A stretch of 64,000 bases of DNA, taken from positions 372,001-436,000 of the forward strand of contig NZ_LNAL01000003.1 in the NCBI RefSeq assembly GCF_001483135.1, written 5' to 3'. The position numbers and the translations under genes were made by a program. Position 1 is the stretch's first letter, and the number at the start of each line of letters is the position of its first letter. Shown here piece after piece: positions 53,489 through 61,933 of this stretch. Under the pieces are notes generated by a model. It was not told the DNA's origin and ran no database searches. It saw only the letters and a program-made list of their open reading frames with translations. The stretch is from Solirubrum puertoriconensis (lineage in GTDB: Bacteria; Bacteroidota; Bacteroidia; Cytophagales; Hymenobacteraceae).

Positions 53489-53526
53489 GTAAAGGGCCGC
53501 TGAACCATGGTTCAGCGGCCCTTTAC
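53489..53526. terminator. Perfect 38-bp palindrome, bidirectional terminator
   Basis: Left arm 53489-53506 (GTAAAGGGCCGCTGAACC) and its exact complement 53509-53526, with only AT at the centre. It lies between convergent genes and contains the last codons and the stop of the phosphoesterase gene. The loop in RNA will form from the central bases. Confidence 0.8.
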
Positions 53527-54192
53527 GCCGGGGTATAATTCACGCACCACGTCGCTCTGCACAAAGGCTTTGGTGCGCACGTTCAGCAGGCTTAGGCGCC
53601 CGCCGTACGCGGCGCCTTGGTCGAGGTTCCAGACGTTGGCGCGCTGCGTAGGCACCGGGCTATCGGGCCAGGTAGGGGTGTGGCCGATAAAGCACTCCTG
53701 ATAACCTAGGGCTTGCTGATGCTGGCGCCATAAGTCGCGCGTCCAGATAAGGTCGCGCGTGGGCTGCTCGGCAACGGGCTGCTTCGGGTTGTAACCGGCG
53801 TGCACGTACAGGTTGCCTAGGTCGTCTTCGAAGTAGGGGCGCTGCTGGGCAAAAAAGGCTTGGTAGTGCTGCTGTGGGCGTTCGGTGGGGCCTTGCAGGT
53901 AGGCATCGTAGGTGGCTTTACCGCCTTGCAGGAACCAGCTCATGTTTACCTCGTCGGGCGAGGCGCCGCTGGCCAGCCACTCGGCTGCCCAGGCATCGTG
54001 GTTGCCTTGCAGCCAAATGCTGTTGGGTATGCTCAGCAGCAGCTCCACGCACGCGGGCGTTTCGGGCCAGCCATCGGCCACGTCGCCTAGGTGGATAAGC
54101 CTATCCACGCCGGGCCGGAACGGGCTGCGCTCCAGCACCTGCACCAAGGCCCGGTAAGCACCGTGTATGTCGCCGAGCACGTAGGTTTCCAT
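53512..54192 (-). CDS. Metallophosphoesterase (Ser/Thr phosphatase / ApaH-like)
   Basis: 226 residues. Metal site motifs of the calcineurin-like family: YVLGDIHGAYRAL, LIHLGDVADGW and WLQGNHDAW, with a later HAGYNP and GHTPTW for the last histidines. The second motif is GDVADG rather than the common GDxxDRG. It could act on phosphoprotein or on diadenosine polyphosphate. Cytosolic. Stop codon lies inside the terminator palindrome. Confidence 0.88.
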   Translation of the reverse strand: METYVLGDIHGAYRALVQVLERSPFRPGVDRLIHLGDVADGWPETPACVELLLSIPNSIWLQGNHDAWAAEWLASGASPDEVNMSWFLQGGKATYDAYLQGPTERPQQHYQAFFAQQRPYFEDDLGNLYVHAGYNPKQPVAEQPTRDLIWTRDLWRQHQQALGYQECFIGHTPTWPDSPVPTQRANVWNLDQGAAYGGRLSLLNVRTKAFVQSDVVRELYPGVKGR

Positions 54193-54279
54193 AGCTATTG
54201 GCTACGGCTGCCGGCGCACGAAGATGCACCCTAGGTAGCGGCGTCAGCCGGAGACAGGCCACTTGTTTATTTTACTTGC

Positions 54280-54915
54280 ATGAATGTTCAGCAAGCCTAC
54301 AACGCTTGGTCGGGCAGCTACGATACGGTAGAAAACAAAACCCGCGACCTGGAAGCCCGCGCCATTCGGGCCATGGTGCCCGGTGCTCGGGTAGCAAACG
54401 CGCTTGAACTGGGCTGCGGCACCGGCAAAAACACCGAGTGGCTAGCCGGCGTGGCGCAGCAGCTCACCGCCGTCGATTTTTCGGCTGACATGATGCAGCA
54501 AGCCCAGCAAAAGCTGTCGCTGCCGCACATCACGTTTCAGCAAGCCAACATCGTCGAGCCGTGGCACTTCGCCGCCGATGCTGCCTTCAACCTCGTTACC
54601 TGCAGCCTCATCCTGGAGCACATTGCCGACCTAGGGCACGTGTTTGCCGAGGCACAGCGCGTGCTGCGGCCGGGCGGCCTATTTTACGTGGGCGAGCTGC
54701 ACCCCTACAAGCAATACACCGGCAGCAAAGCCCGCTTCGATACGGGTGCGGGTCAGGTGTTCGAGCTGGAGTGCTACGTGCACCACCTTTCCGACTTCAC
54801 CGAGGCGGCCTGCCAACACGGCTTGCGCTGCCAACGCCTGCAGGAGTGGTTCGATGCCGACGCCCGCGGCACACCGCCGCGCATCGTGTCGTTTCTGTTC
54901 GAAAAAGTCGGTTAA
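54280..54915 (+). CDS. Class I SAM-dependent methyltransferase
   Basis: 211 residues. SAM site NALELGCGTGKNTEWLA (motif I), then VDFSADMM, FNLVTCSLILEHI and ARVLRPGGLFYVGEL-type text for the later motifs. The YNAWSGSYDTVENKTR opening is typical of small methyltransferases of the UbiE/BioC class. Substrate unknown. Convergent with another methyltransferase, overlapping it by 4 nt. Confidence 0.88.
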   Translation: MNVQQAYNAWSGSYDTVENKTRDLEARAIRAMVPGARVANALELGCGTGKNTEWLAGVAQQLTAVDFSADMMQQAQQKLSLPHITFQQANIVEPWHFAADAAFNLVTCSLILEHIADLGHVFAEAQRVLRPGGLFYVGELHPYKQYTGSKARFDTGAGQVFELECYVHHLSDFTEAACQHGLRCQRLQEWFDADARGTPPRIVSFLFEKVG

Positions 54916-55559
54916 GCTGCCGGGGCGGCTTTCCGGGTAATGAAAATTAGGTGTACCGAGGGCGTGCCATCGGGCTTGTTAAAGTGCTTGCGCATCAGCT
55001 CGGCCACGGCAAACCCACTGCGGGTCAGGTGCTCGCGCAGGTAAGCCTCTTGGTGGTAGTGCACGTAGGCTTTGTGCTGCCCGTTGCTCGAGCTTTCGAA
55101 GCCCGACTGCTGGTAGTCGCCCTCGATGGCACTGAGGTATAGCACGCCCGCATCGGAGAGTCGGGCGGCGCAATCGTGTATCAGCTTGGCGCAATCGGCT
55201 TGCGAGAGGTAGGGCAGGCAAAAGCCGCACACAATGCCGTCGTACTGCTCGGTTAGCTGGTCGAGGGCGCGGCAATCAAGCAGCTGGCACGTGGCCGTGG
55301 GGTTGTTTTGCTGGGCCAGCTGCACCATGGCCGGTGCCACGTCGGTGGCGGTAATGCGGTAATCGGGGCGCTGGGCTAGCAAGTAGCGCGTAATGTTGCC
55401 GGGGCCGCAACCCAGCTCCAGAATGCGTGCGTGGGGCTGGGGCAGCAAGGCGCAAAACGCATCGTAGGTGTCGTTGTACAGATCAAGATCCATGTACCGA
55501 TCCTGATAAGCCTGCGCCATCTTATCGAAGGCATCGAAAGTTAGGGCGTACTGATCCAT
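54912..55559 (-). CDS. Class I SAM-dependent methyltransferase
   Basis: 215 residues. Motif I is RILELGCGPGNITRYLL, with TATDVAPAMV and YDGIVCGFCLPYLSQADC later. Not close in sequence to its convergent neighbour at 54280-54915, so not a recent duplicate. Substrate unknown; cytosolic. Confidence 0.87.
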   Translation of the reverse strand: MDQYALTFDAFDKMAQAYQDRYMDLDLYNDTYDAFCALLPQPHARILELGCGPGNITRYLLAQRPDYRITATDVAPAMVQLAQQNNPTATCQLLDCRALDQLTEQYDGIVCGFCLPYLSQADCAKLIHDCAARLSDAGVLYLSAIEGDYQQSGFESSSNGQHKAYVHYHQEAYLREHLTRSGFAVAELMRKHFNKPDGTPSVHLIFITRKAAPAA

Positions 55560-55608
55560 GCAGCGCGTGTGTTACCTGTTGCGGGCCATCGGTTACCTCT
55601 CTCGGCAC

Positions 55609-56610
55609 CTAGGGCCGAAGGTACAGCAGCGTCGATTGGTTGGAGGGGCCGTACTTGTCGTTGATCAGGAAATAGCCGCCCCGGTACGCCGCTATGCCTT
55701 CCCAGTTGTAAGTCATGTACTCGGCGGGCAGCTCGAACAGCGGTTTCCAAGTAATGCGGTTGCGCTTGTACTGCAGCGTAATCAGGCGGCAGTAGTTTTT
55801 GTAGGTGCTGCCTTGCTGCACCAGGCGGATGTTGGCATCGGTGGAGGCGGGGCGATATACCCGGTCGTCGTCGCCGCTGTAGAAGTAGTTGATGGCCGCA
55901 AACCGGTTGCGCCCTAGGTGCACCATGTCGGTTATGCGAAAGGGCAGCCGGGCCATGGGCACGTAGCGCGGTACATCGGCTGCGTTGGCGGCTTGAGGCA
56001 GCTCAAACCCGTAGTTATCGTGCCCGAAGTAGTTGTATTCGAAGAGCAGCAGCAGGTTTTGGTTGTACGCAGCCAGGGCCTCGAAGCCGGCATTGTGGAT
56101 GTGCGTGTTGTTGGCAAGCGCGGGCTTGGCCACGGGCACCAGGTAGCGGGTATCAATGGTGATGGTAGCCGCGGCGTCATCAACCTGCCCTTTGATGAGG
56201 TAGCAGTAGGCTGAGGGCGTGGTGGTTTCGATGGAGAAATACGCCACGTCGCCTAGCATCGTCAGGGCCTCTAGGCCTTCGTACACCTGGCAGGCGCTGT
56301 CAATCCGGGCCCGTATGGTTTCGAGGTTGCGGATGGTGTACTTGCGGTACGTCAGCTCCTGGGTTTTCTGTGCCAGCTGGTTGCTGATGCTCCCTAGGTC
56401 GAGGGCGTACACCTTAGCCTCGGCACCCTCTTGCAGGCGGCTTTCGGCTAGTAGCAGCAGTTGGTTGCCTCGCACATGCAGTCCCGAAAACTGGTTGTTG
56501 CGGTCGGCTATTTCTTTGGGTAGGGTGATAGAAACGGTGGCAACAGTAGTTTTTTGAGCTTGGGCGGCGTAACTGATGCTCAGCCAAAGAGCCAAGAAGA
56601 AATATTTCAT
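55609..56610 (-). CDS. Secreted beta-rich protein, possibly phytase-like propeller
   Basis: 333 residues from the ATG at 56610 (MKYFFLALWLSISYAAQAQ), which gives a proper signal peptide; 56628 adds six residues before it. Mature part is beta-strand rich with a repeated structure, LHVRGNQLLLLAESR, LEALTMLGDVAYFSIE, FEALAAYNQNLLLLFEYN and NWEGIAAYRGGYFLINDK. The WEGIA and INDK pair resembles the esterase-like phytase domain family, but this is a weak assignment. Stop codon TAG is part of CCTAGG (55608-55613). Confidence 0.7.
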   Translation of the reverse strand: MKYFFLALWLSISYAAQAQKTTVATVSITLPKEIADRNNQFSGLHVRGNQLLLLAESRLQEGAEAKVYALDLGSISNQLAQKTQELTYRKYTIRNLETIRARIDSACQVYEGLEALTMLGDVAYFSIETTTPSAYCYLIKGQVDDAAATITIDTRYLVPVAKPALANNTHIHNAGFEALAAYNQNLLLLFEYNYFGHDNYGFELPQAANAADVPRYVPMARLPFRITDMVHLGRNRFAAINYFYSGDDDRVYRPASTDANIRLVQQGSTYKNYCRLITLQYKRNRITWKPLFELPAEYMTYNWEGIAAYRGGYFLINDKYGPSNQSTLLYLRP

Positions 56611-56667
56611 ATATGCAGGACAATCCACCCTGAAGGTACCTTTTGAGTTATATCAAACAATGAAATA

Positions 56668-56943
56668 TCAGGCTACGGCTAAACCTAATTCAATATGCTT
56701 CGGGGTCATTGCAATGTTGTAGTCCTGAATCAACCGCTGTAGAATCTGCATGTCGCGCGGACAGTGACGGGCGAAATCCTCCCAGTTAATTATGTTTAGG
56801 TGTTCCGGTAGCTCCACAACTGCTACGATAGAGTCCCAGAAAGCGTCCCAATTTTCTCCGTACCATTCAGGAAAATCAAGCTTCTCTTTGAACAATTGAT
56901 GAATGGCTGCTTCATTAGTTATCCCAGAAAGATCAATAATCAT
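56668..56943 (-). CDS. Barstar-family protein (ribonuclease inhibitor-like)
   Basis: 91 residues. Fits barstar: IIDLSGITNEAAIHQLFKE, then the key loop-helix FPEWYGENWDAFWDSI, which in barstar binds the active site of barnase, then LNIINWEDF. Barstar proteins block a cognate ribonuclease toxin. No barnase-like gene lies next to it, so it may protect against an incoming toxin or control a host RNase. The gene sits in an AT-rich islet (45% GC in one 60-base line counted) unlike its neighbours, which points to transfer. Confidence 0.85.
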   Translation of the reverse strand: MIIDLSGITNEAAIHQLFKEKLDFPEWYGENWDAFWDSIVAVVELPEHLNIINWEDFARHCPRDMQILQRLIQDYNIAMTPKHIELGLAVA

Positions 56944-57180
56944 ACTTGTATGATATCCACAGGTGCGTAAAGAGCTGTTTTACTATGTCAAATCGAGGCA
57001 GTATAGGTTAACGTTATAAACATCGTATATGCTTTCTATTGAACGTCTTTATGTGGTGGCGAAGTAGTTCTTCGGCTTAGCCCGGATTATATAGGTCGAA
57101 TTGCTCTAGCCAAGTGAACCCAAAATTGGATGGTAATAGTAAAGCAGGTATAGTGCCTATATCTGTATTGACTATCAAAC

Positions 57181-57551
57181 CTAGGCTACCAGAGTAATTC
57201 CGTCCTCATTAGTTTGAAGGTTAGTTAGGATATTATCAGGAAATATATGGCCTGTTTCAATGGTTTTGATAGAACTAATCTTGGTGTTTGATGCTACTGT
57301 TCTAAACCAATAGCCTGGCTCTGGATCATTGAACTTTATAATTTGTTAAGCTTGCAAAATCTGCAAAAAAATACTTCGTCGAATCTATTGTCAGAACCTT
57401 CTGGCTGGGTATCATAGCACTCTAGCTTGAACGTTGCGTTTGCTGTATTGAAGTAAAATGCGTTTACATCCCATATAATTGAGATGTTGTCATAGTTTAG
57501 TAAGGATGCAATTAGTTTGGTCTCCGTTGAAGTGAATCTCAGATCTGTCAT
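57181..57551 (-). pseudogene. Frameshifted small gene in the AT-rich islet
   Basis: A 71-codon frame (57336-57551, opening MTDLRFTSTETKLIASLLNY) ends CKLNKL. Directly after it another frame without a stop continues about 52 codons, including FNDPEPGYWFRTVASNTKIS and IFPDNILTNLQTNEDG, to a TAG at 57181-57183. The 371-nt total is 3n+2, so one inserted base near 57345 would join the two into a protein of about 124 residues. Both parts look like real coding sequence. No family recognised. The islet context (33-35% GC in two 60-base lines counted) suggests an imported immunity-like gene that has decayed, or a sequencing error. The TAG is part of CCTAGG. Confidence 0.6.
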
Positions 57552-57633
57552 AGATAGAAATTATTTAGTGCTCTGCTCTTTTGCGATAAAACTGAGCAAG
57601 CGCACCAAGTACGGCTACTAAGTTAGTGCAACC

Positions 57634-59445
57634 TCACGCCGCCGTATCCTCCACCTCATCCCCATCATCCACCAGCACCTTCGCCAGCTTCTCAATATTG
57701 AGGCTGCGGGCCGAGGCGTCGAAGATTTCGCGGTAGGTGCCGCGCAGGTCGTAGAGCTGCTCGTGGGTGCCGCTTTCCACCATGCGGCCCTGCTTCATCA
57801 CGTAAATGCAATCGGCGTCGACAATCTGGGCCAGCGAGTGAGAGATGATGACCACTGTGCGGCCTTGCTTGATGGCATCGAGCGAGTTTTTGATTTGCTC
57901 GGTGGCAATGGCATCGAGCGAGGCGGTGGGCTCGTCGAGGAAGATGATGGGCGGGTTTTTCAGGAACAGGCGCGCAATGGCAATGCGCTGCTGCTGCCCG
58001 CCCGAGAGCTGCTGCGCATCGGACTGGTAGCCCTTAGGTAGCTGCATAATTTGCTCGTGCAGGTAGGCCTGTTTGGCGGCGGCCTGTATCTGCTCGAGGG
58101 TGGCGTCCATCACGCCGTAGCGGATGTTCTCTTCGATGGTGCCTTTGAAGATGTGGTTTTTCTGCAGCACCAGGCCAATTTGCTGGCGCAGGGCGTGCGT
58201 GTCGTAGTCGGCTAGGGGTTTGCCATCGAGCAGTAGGCGGCCGCTATCGGGCTGGTAAAACTTGCACAGCAGGTTGATGATGGTGCTCTTGCCCGCGCCT
58301 GAAAGGCCCACCAGCGCCGTGGTTTTGCCCGCCTCAATGGTGAGGCACACATCGTGTAGGGCTTGGGTGCCACTGGGGTAGGTAAAATCGACGTTGCAGA
58401 TATCGAAGGTGCCTTGCAGGTGCTGGGGCTGGAGCGGGCCGGTGGGCTCCTGGGCTTCCCGGGCGTCGAGGATGTCGAAGAAGCCCTCGGAGTAAGTGAG
58501 GGCGTCGTTCATTTCGTCGTAGATGCGGTGCAGCTGCCGGATGGGCGCCGATACATTGTTGAACAGCAGAATATGGAACATGATGGCCCCGATACTGATC
58601 TGCCGATCGAGCACCAGGTAAGCCGTAAGGATGATGATCAGCACCACCCCGATTTGCTCCACAAATGTTTTGAGGCCGTCGTACAGAAAGTTGAGCTTGC
58701 GGGTTTGCAGCTGCGTCTCCTGCAGGTTGTGTTGCAGGGCGGCTTGCTTTTGCTCCTCGTAATCTTCGCGCACAAAGCTCTTGATGACCACCGCCGAATC
58801 GATGACGTTGACGAGGCCTTGGCTGCGCGCCTCGCGCAAACCCCGCAGGGCGCGGCGCGTGCCGTTGAGGCGGTCGGCTTGCCGGTAGCTGAGCCAGAAG
58901 TACGCCGGCAGCACGGCAACGGCTACCAAGCCCACATACACGTTGGCCGAAAACATAATCACCAAAGCCACCACGGCATTGGCAAACAGCGGCAGGATGT
59001 CGATAAAGAAGTTTTGCACCAGCTTCATGAGGCTTTCCACGCCGCGGTCGATGCGGGTTTGCAGCTTGCCTGTTTGGTTGCCGGTATCGGCGTAGAAACC
59101 CAGCTGGTAGCTGAGCACCTGGTGCACGGCCTGCTGGTGCAGGGCGGTGGCTACGTTGATGCGGATTTTCTCGCCGAAGAACTTCTGCCCGAACTGGATA
59201 AAGGTGTTGACGATTTCCTTACCTAAGAGCAGCGCACTCACCACCGCCAGCATGGGCATACCAGCCGCCAACGAGGCGTTGCGGTTGAGCAAACTCTGCA
59301 CGGTATCCACGGTGTAGCGCAGCACGAAGGGGTTTACCTGCGCCGCCAACGAGCCCACCAGCGTGAGCAGCAATGTGGCAATTACCAGCCCGCGGTAAGG
59401 CCGAACATAGGGGAAGAGGCGTTGAATAATCTGCCAGAGGCTCAT
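57634..59445 (-). CDS. ABC transporter, fused membrane and ATPase domains (MsbA-like)
   Basis: 603 residues. Six hydrophobic helices in the first ~320 residues (VIATLLLTLVGSLAAQVNPF, LVKLVQNFFIDILPLFANAV-like and AVVALVIMFSANVYVGLVAV), then an ATPase domain with Walker A GLSGAGKST, Q-loop LVLQKNHIF, signature LSGGQQQR and Walker B IIFLDEPTAS with the His of VIISHSL. Half transporter that works as a dimer. The substrate could be lipid, drug or peptide. No CCTAGG site in 1.8 kb. Confidence 0.93.
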   Translation of the reverse strand: MSLWQIIQRLFPYVRPYRGLVIATLLLTLVGSLAAQVNPFVLRYTVDTVQSLLNRNASLAAGMPMLAVVSALLLGKEIVNTFIQFGQKFFGEKIRINVATALHQQAVHQVLSYQLGFYADTGNQTGKLQTRIDRGVESLMKLVQNFFIDILPLFANAVVALVIMFSANVYVGLVAVAVLPAYFWLSYRQADRLNGTRRALRGLREARSQGLVNVIDSAVVIKSFVREDYEEQKQAALQHNLQETQLQTRKLNFLYDGLKTFVEQIGVVLIIILTAYLVLDRQISIGAIMFHILLFNNVSAPIRQLHRIYDEMNDALTYSEGFFDILDAREAQEPTGPLQPQHLQGTFDICNVDFTYPSGTQALHDVCLTIEAGKTTALVGLSGAGKSTIINLLCKFYQPDSGRLLLDGKPLADYDTHALRQQIGLVLQKNHIFKGTIEENIRYGVMDATLEQIQAAAKQAYLHEQIMQLPKGYQSDAQQLSGGQQQRIAIARLFLKNPPIIFLDEPTASLDAIATEQIKNSLDAIKQGRTVVIISHSLAQIVDADCIYVMKQGRMVESGTHEQLYDLRGTYREIFDASARSLNIEKLAKVLVDDGDEVEDTAA

Positions 59446-59652
59446 TGTGTGGTAAGCGGCTACAGTAGGCGTGTAGCCGGTTAGACGAGCTCTACAGCGG
59501 CGGGGTTATCAACGGTAGGCTGCTCCTAGGTGGCGCAAGCAACCAGGCTCACCTAGGGCCGAGCCGAACGCCCCGGCGCAACTGCCGTACAGCCAATGCT
59601 AAGCCGAGCCGCGGGCAGGTGGTCCGCAGGGCATCGGCGGCTCCATTGCCGC

Positions 59653-61881
59653 ATGGAACCGCAAACCCCCACCATTGGCCAAGCCCTGAACCGGGTTGAT
59701 GGCTACCAGAAAGTAACGGGCCAGGCGCGCTATGCCGCCGAACACCCGGTAGGCAACGTGGCGTACGGCGTGCTGGTAACCAGTACGGTTGCCCGCGGCC
59801 GCATCAGCACCCTCGATACGCAAGCCGCCGAGCAGGCGCCCGGCGTACTGGCCGTGCTCACGTACCGCAACTCGCCCGGTGTGCCCAGCTACCGGCAAAC
59901 CAAAGCCAACAACAACCCGCGCCTCGAAGGGCAGGAGCTGCGCGTGTTCCACGACGATGAAATTCACTTCAGCAACCAGCCGGTAGCCCTGGCCATTGCC
60001 GATACCCTGGAGCGGGCCCAACACGCGGCCTCGTTGGTGCGCGTGGCGTACGCCACCACTGGCCCCGCGCAAACCGAGCTAAGCGCCCACCTAGGGCGCA
60101 GCATCGAGCCCAAAAAAACCGAAGACCACCTGCGCGGCCGCCCCGATGCCTGGCGCAGCGCCCCCGTACGCCTCGAGCAGGAGTACCGCACGCCCGTGCA
60201 GGTGCACAACCCGCTGGAGCCCCACGCCGCCATTGCCCAGTGGCAGGGCAACAAGCTGGTGGTGTACAACAAAACGCAGGCGCCCAGCGTGGCCAAGCGC
60301 GATTTGATGCGCATGTTTCAGTTGCCGCCCGAAAACGTGCAGGTGTACTCGCCGTTTGTGGGCGGGGCGTTTGGCGGTGCTTCGCGGATATGGCCGCAGG
60401 AGGTTGCCGCCATTTTGGGGGCGCGGCTCGTAGGCCGCCCCGTAAAGGTGGTGCTGGCCCGCGAGCAAATGTTTAACCTGGTGGGCTACCGCCCGCACGC
60501 CATCCAAAAAATCAGCCTAGGTGCCACCGCCACCGGGCAACTGGTGGGCATGCGGCACGAGGCCTGCGGGCAAACCTCGCGCTACGAGCAGTTTGTGGAG
60601 CGCATTGTGCACCCGAGCAAATCGGCCTACCGCTGCCCCAACATGCAGGCCATTTACCGCATCGTGCCCCTCGACCTCAGCACCCCGGCCTGGACGCGCG
60701 GCCCCGGCGAAACCAGCGGCTCCTTCGCCCTCGAGTCGGCCATGGATGAGCTGGCCTACGCCCTGAACATGGACCCCCTAACCCTGCGCCTGCAAAATTT
60801 TGCCGATGCCGACCCCGCCAGCAACAAGCCGTGGTCGAGCAACCAGCTGCGCCGCTGCTACGCGCTGGGGGCCGAGCGGTTCGGCTGGAGCAAGCGCCCG
60901 GCGCAGCCCCGCAGCCTGCGCGAGGGCGAGTGGCTGATTGGCTACGGCATGGCCATGGGTATTTACAAAGCTGAGCGCAGCAAAGCTGCGGCGCGCGCCC
61001 AGCTTACCCCCGATGGCACCCTGCTGGTGCAAAGCGCCACCGCCGATGTGGGCCCCGGCACGGGCACCATCATGTCGCAGATTGCGGCCGATGCCAGCGG
61101 CGTGCCGGTAGCGCAGGTGCGCTTTGAGCTGGGCAACTCGTCGTTGCCGCCTGCGCCGGGGCAGTACGGCTCGCACACGGCGGCCTCGGTGGGCTCGGCG
61201 GTGCACGCGGTTTGCCAAGCCCTGCAGCAAGAGCTTCTGGCCCTGGCCGTACGCACCCCTGCCTGGGCCAATCGTAACCTAGGGCCCGCCGATGTAGTGG
61301 CCCGCAACGGCCGCGTGCATCTCGCCATCGATGCCGACACCCAGCTTAGCTACGCCGATATCCTGCGCCAGCACAACCTGCCCAAGCTCGAGCTGACGCG
61401 CGAAGTAGACACCAACCCTGAGCAGGAGAAGTACTCGGGCAAGTCGTTTTGCGCCAACTTTGTGGAGGTGCGCGTGCACGAGCCCACCGGCGAGGTGCGC
61501 CTGAGCCGCGTGGTATCGGCGTTGGATGTGGGCCGCGTGCTAAACCCAAAAACGGCTCGTTCGCAGGTGTATGGCTCCATTGTGTGGGGCATTGGGTTGG
61601 CGCTGATGGAGGACGCCCGCCTCGACCACCGCTACGGCCGCTTCATCAACCCCGATCTGGCCGAGTACCACGTGCCCGTGTGCGCCGATGTGCCCGCCAT
61701 CGAGGTGCACTTTGTGGAAGAACCCGACCTGCGCCTCGACCCTATGGGCGCCAAGGGTCTGGGTGAAATAGGACTGATTGGCTTTACGGCGGCCATTGCC
61801 AACGCCGTGTACCACGCCACCGGCAAGCGCATCCGCGAGCTGCCTATTACTCCCGATAAGCTGCTCGAGGAAACGACCTAG
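59653..61881 (+). CDS. Molybdopterin-binding aldehyde oxidoreductase/xanthine dehydrogenase large subunit
   Basis: 742 residues from the ATG at 59653 (MEPQTPTIGQALNRVDGYQK), just before the conserved VDGYQKVTGQARYAAE. Family blocks: PLEPHAAIAQW, GGAFGGASR, RGPGETSGSFALESAMDELA, ATADVGPGTGT, GQYGSHTAASVG and the catalytic Glu (about residue 705) in GAKGLGEIG. It oxidises aldehydes or purines at a Mo centre. The usual 2Fe-2S and FAD subunit genes do not lie beside it (upstream is a divergent ABC transporter, downstream a convergent hydrolase). No signal or Tat motif seen. Stop TAG is part of CCTAGG. Confidence 0.92.
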   Translation: MEPQTPTIGQALNRVDGYQKVTGQARYAAEHPVGNVAYGVLVTSTVARGRISTLDTQAAEQAPGVLAVLTYRNSPGVPSYRQTKANNNPRLEGQELRVFHDDEIHFSNQPVALAIADTLERAQHAASLVRVAYATTGPAQTELSAHLGRSIEPKKTEDHLRGRPDAWRSAPVRLEQEYRTPVQVHNPLEPHAAIAQWQGNKLVVYNKTQAPSVAKRDLMRMFQLPPENVQVYSPFVGGAFGGASRIWPQEVAAILGARLVGRPVKVVLAREQMFNLVGYRPHAIQKISLGATATGQLVGMRHEACGQTSRYEQFVERIVHPSKSAYRCPNMQAIYRIVPLDLSTPAWTRGPGETSGSFALESAMDELAYALNMDPLTLRLQNFADADPASNKPWSSNQLRRCYALGAERFGWSKRPAQPRSLREGEWLIGYGMAMGIYKAERSKAAARAQLTPDGTLLVQSATADVGPGTGTIMSQIAADASGVPVAQVRFELGNSSLPPAPGQYGSHTAASVGSAVHAVCQALQQELLALAVRTPAWANRNLGPADVVARNGRVHLAIDADTQLSYADILRQHNLPKLELTREVDTNPEQEKYSGKSFCANFVEVRVHEPTGEVRLSRVVSALDVGRVLNPKTARSQVYGSIVWGIGLALMEDARLDHRYGRFINPDLAEYHVPVCADVPAIEVHFVEEPDLRLDPMGAKGLGEIGLIGFTAAIANAVYHATGKRIRELPITPDKLLEETT

Positions 61882-61933
61882 GGCTGCGCCTTAACTTGTC
61901 GGAAACCCGGTTGCGCTATCCGAGTCGCACAAG

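Noticed and set aside
58363-59226. Open frame of 287 codons opposite the MsbA-like gene
   Set aside because: Antisense shadow of a clear ABC transporter.
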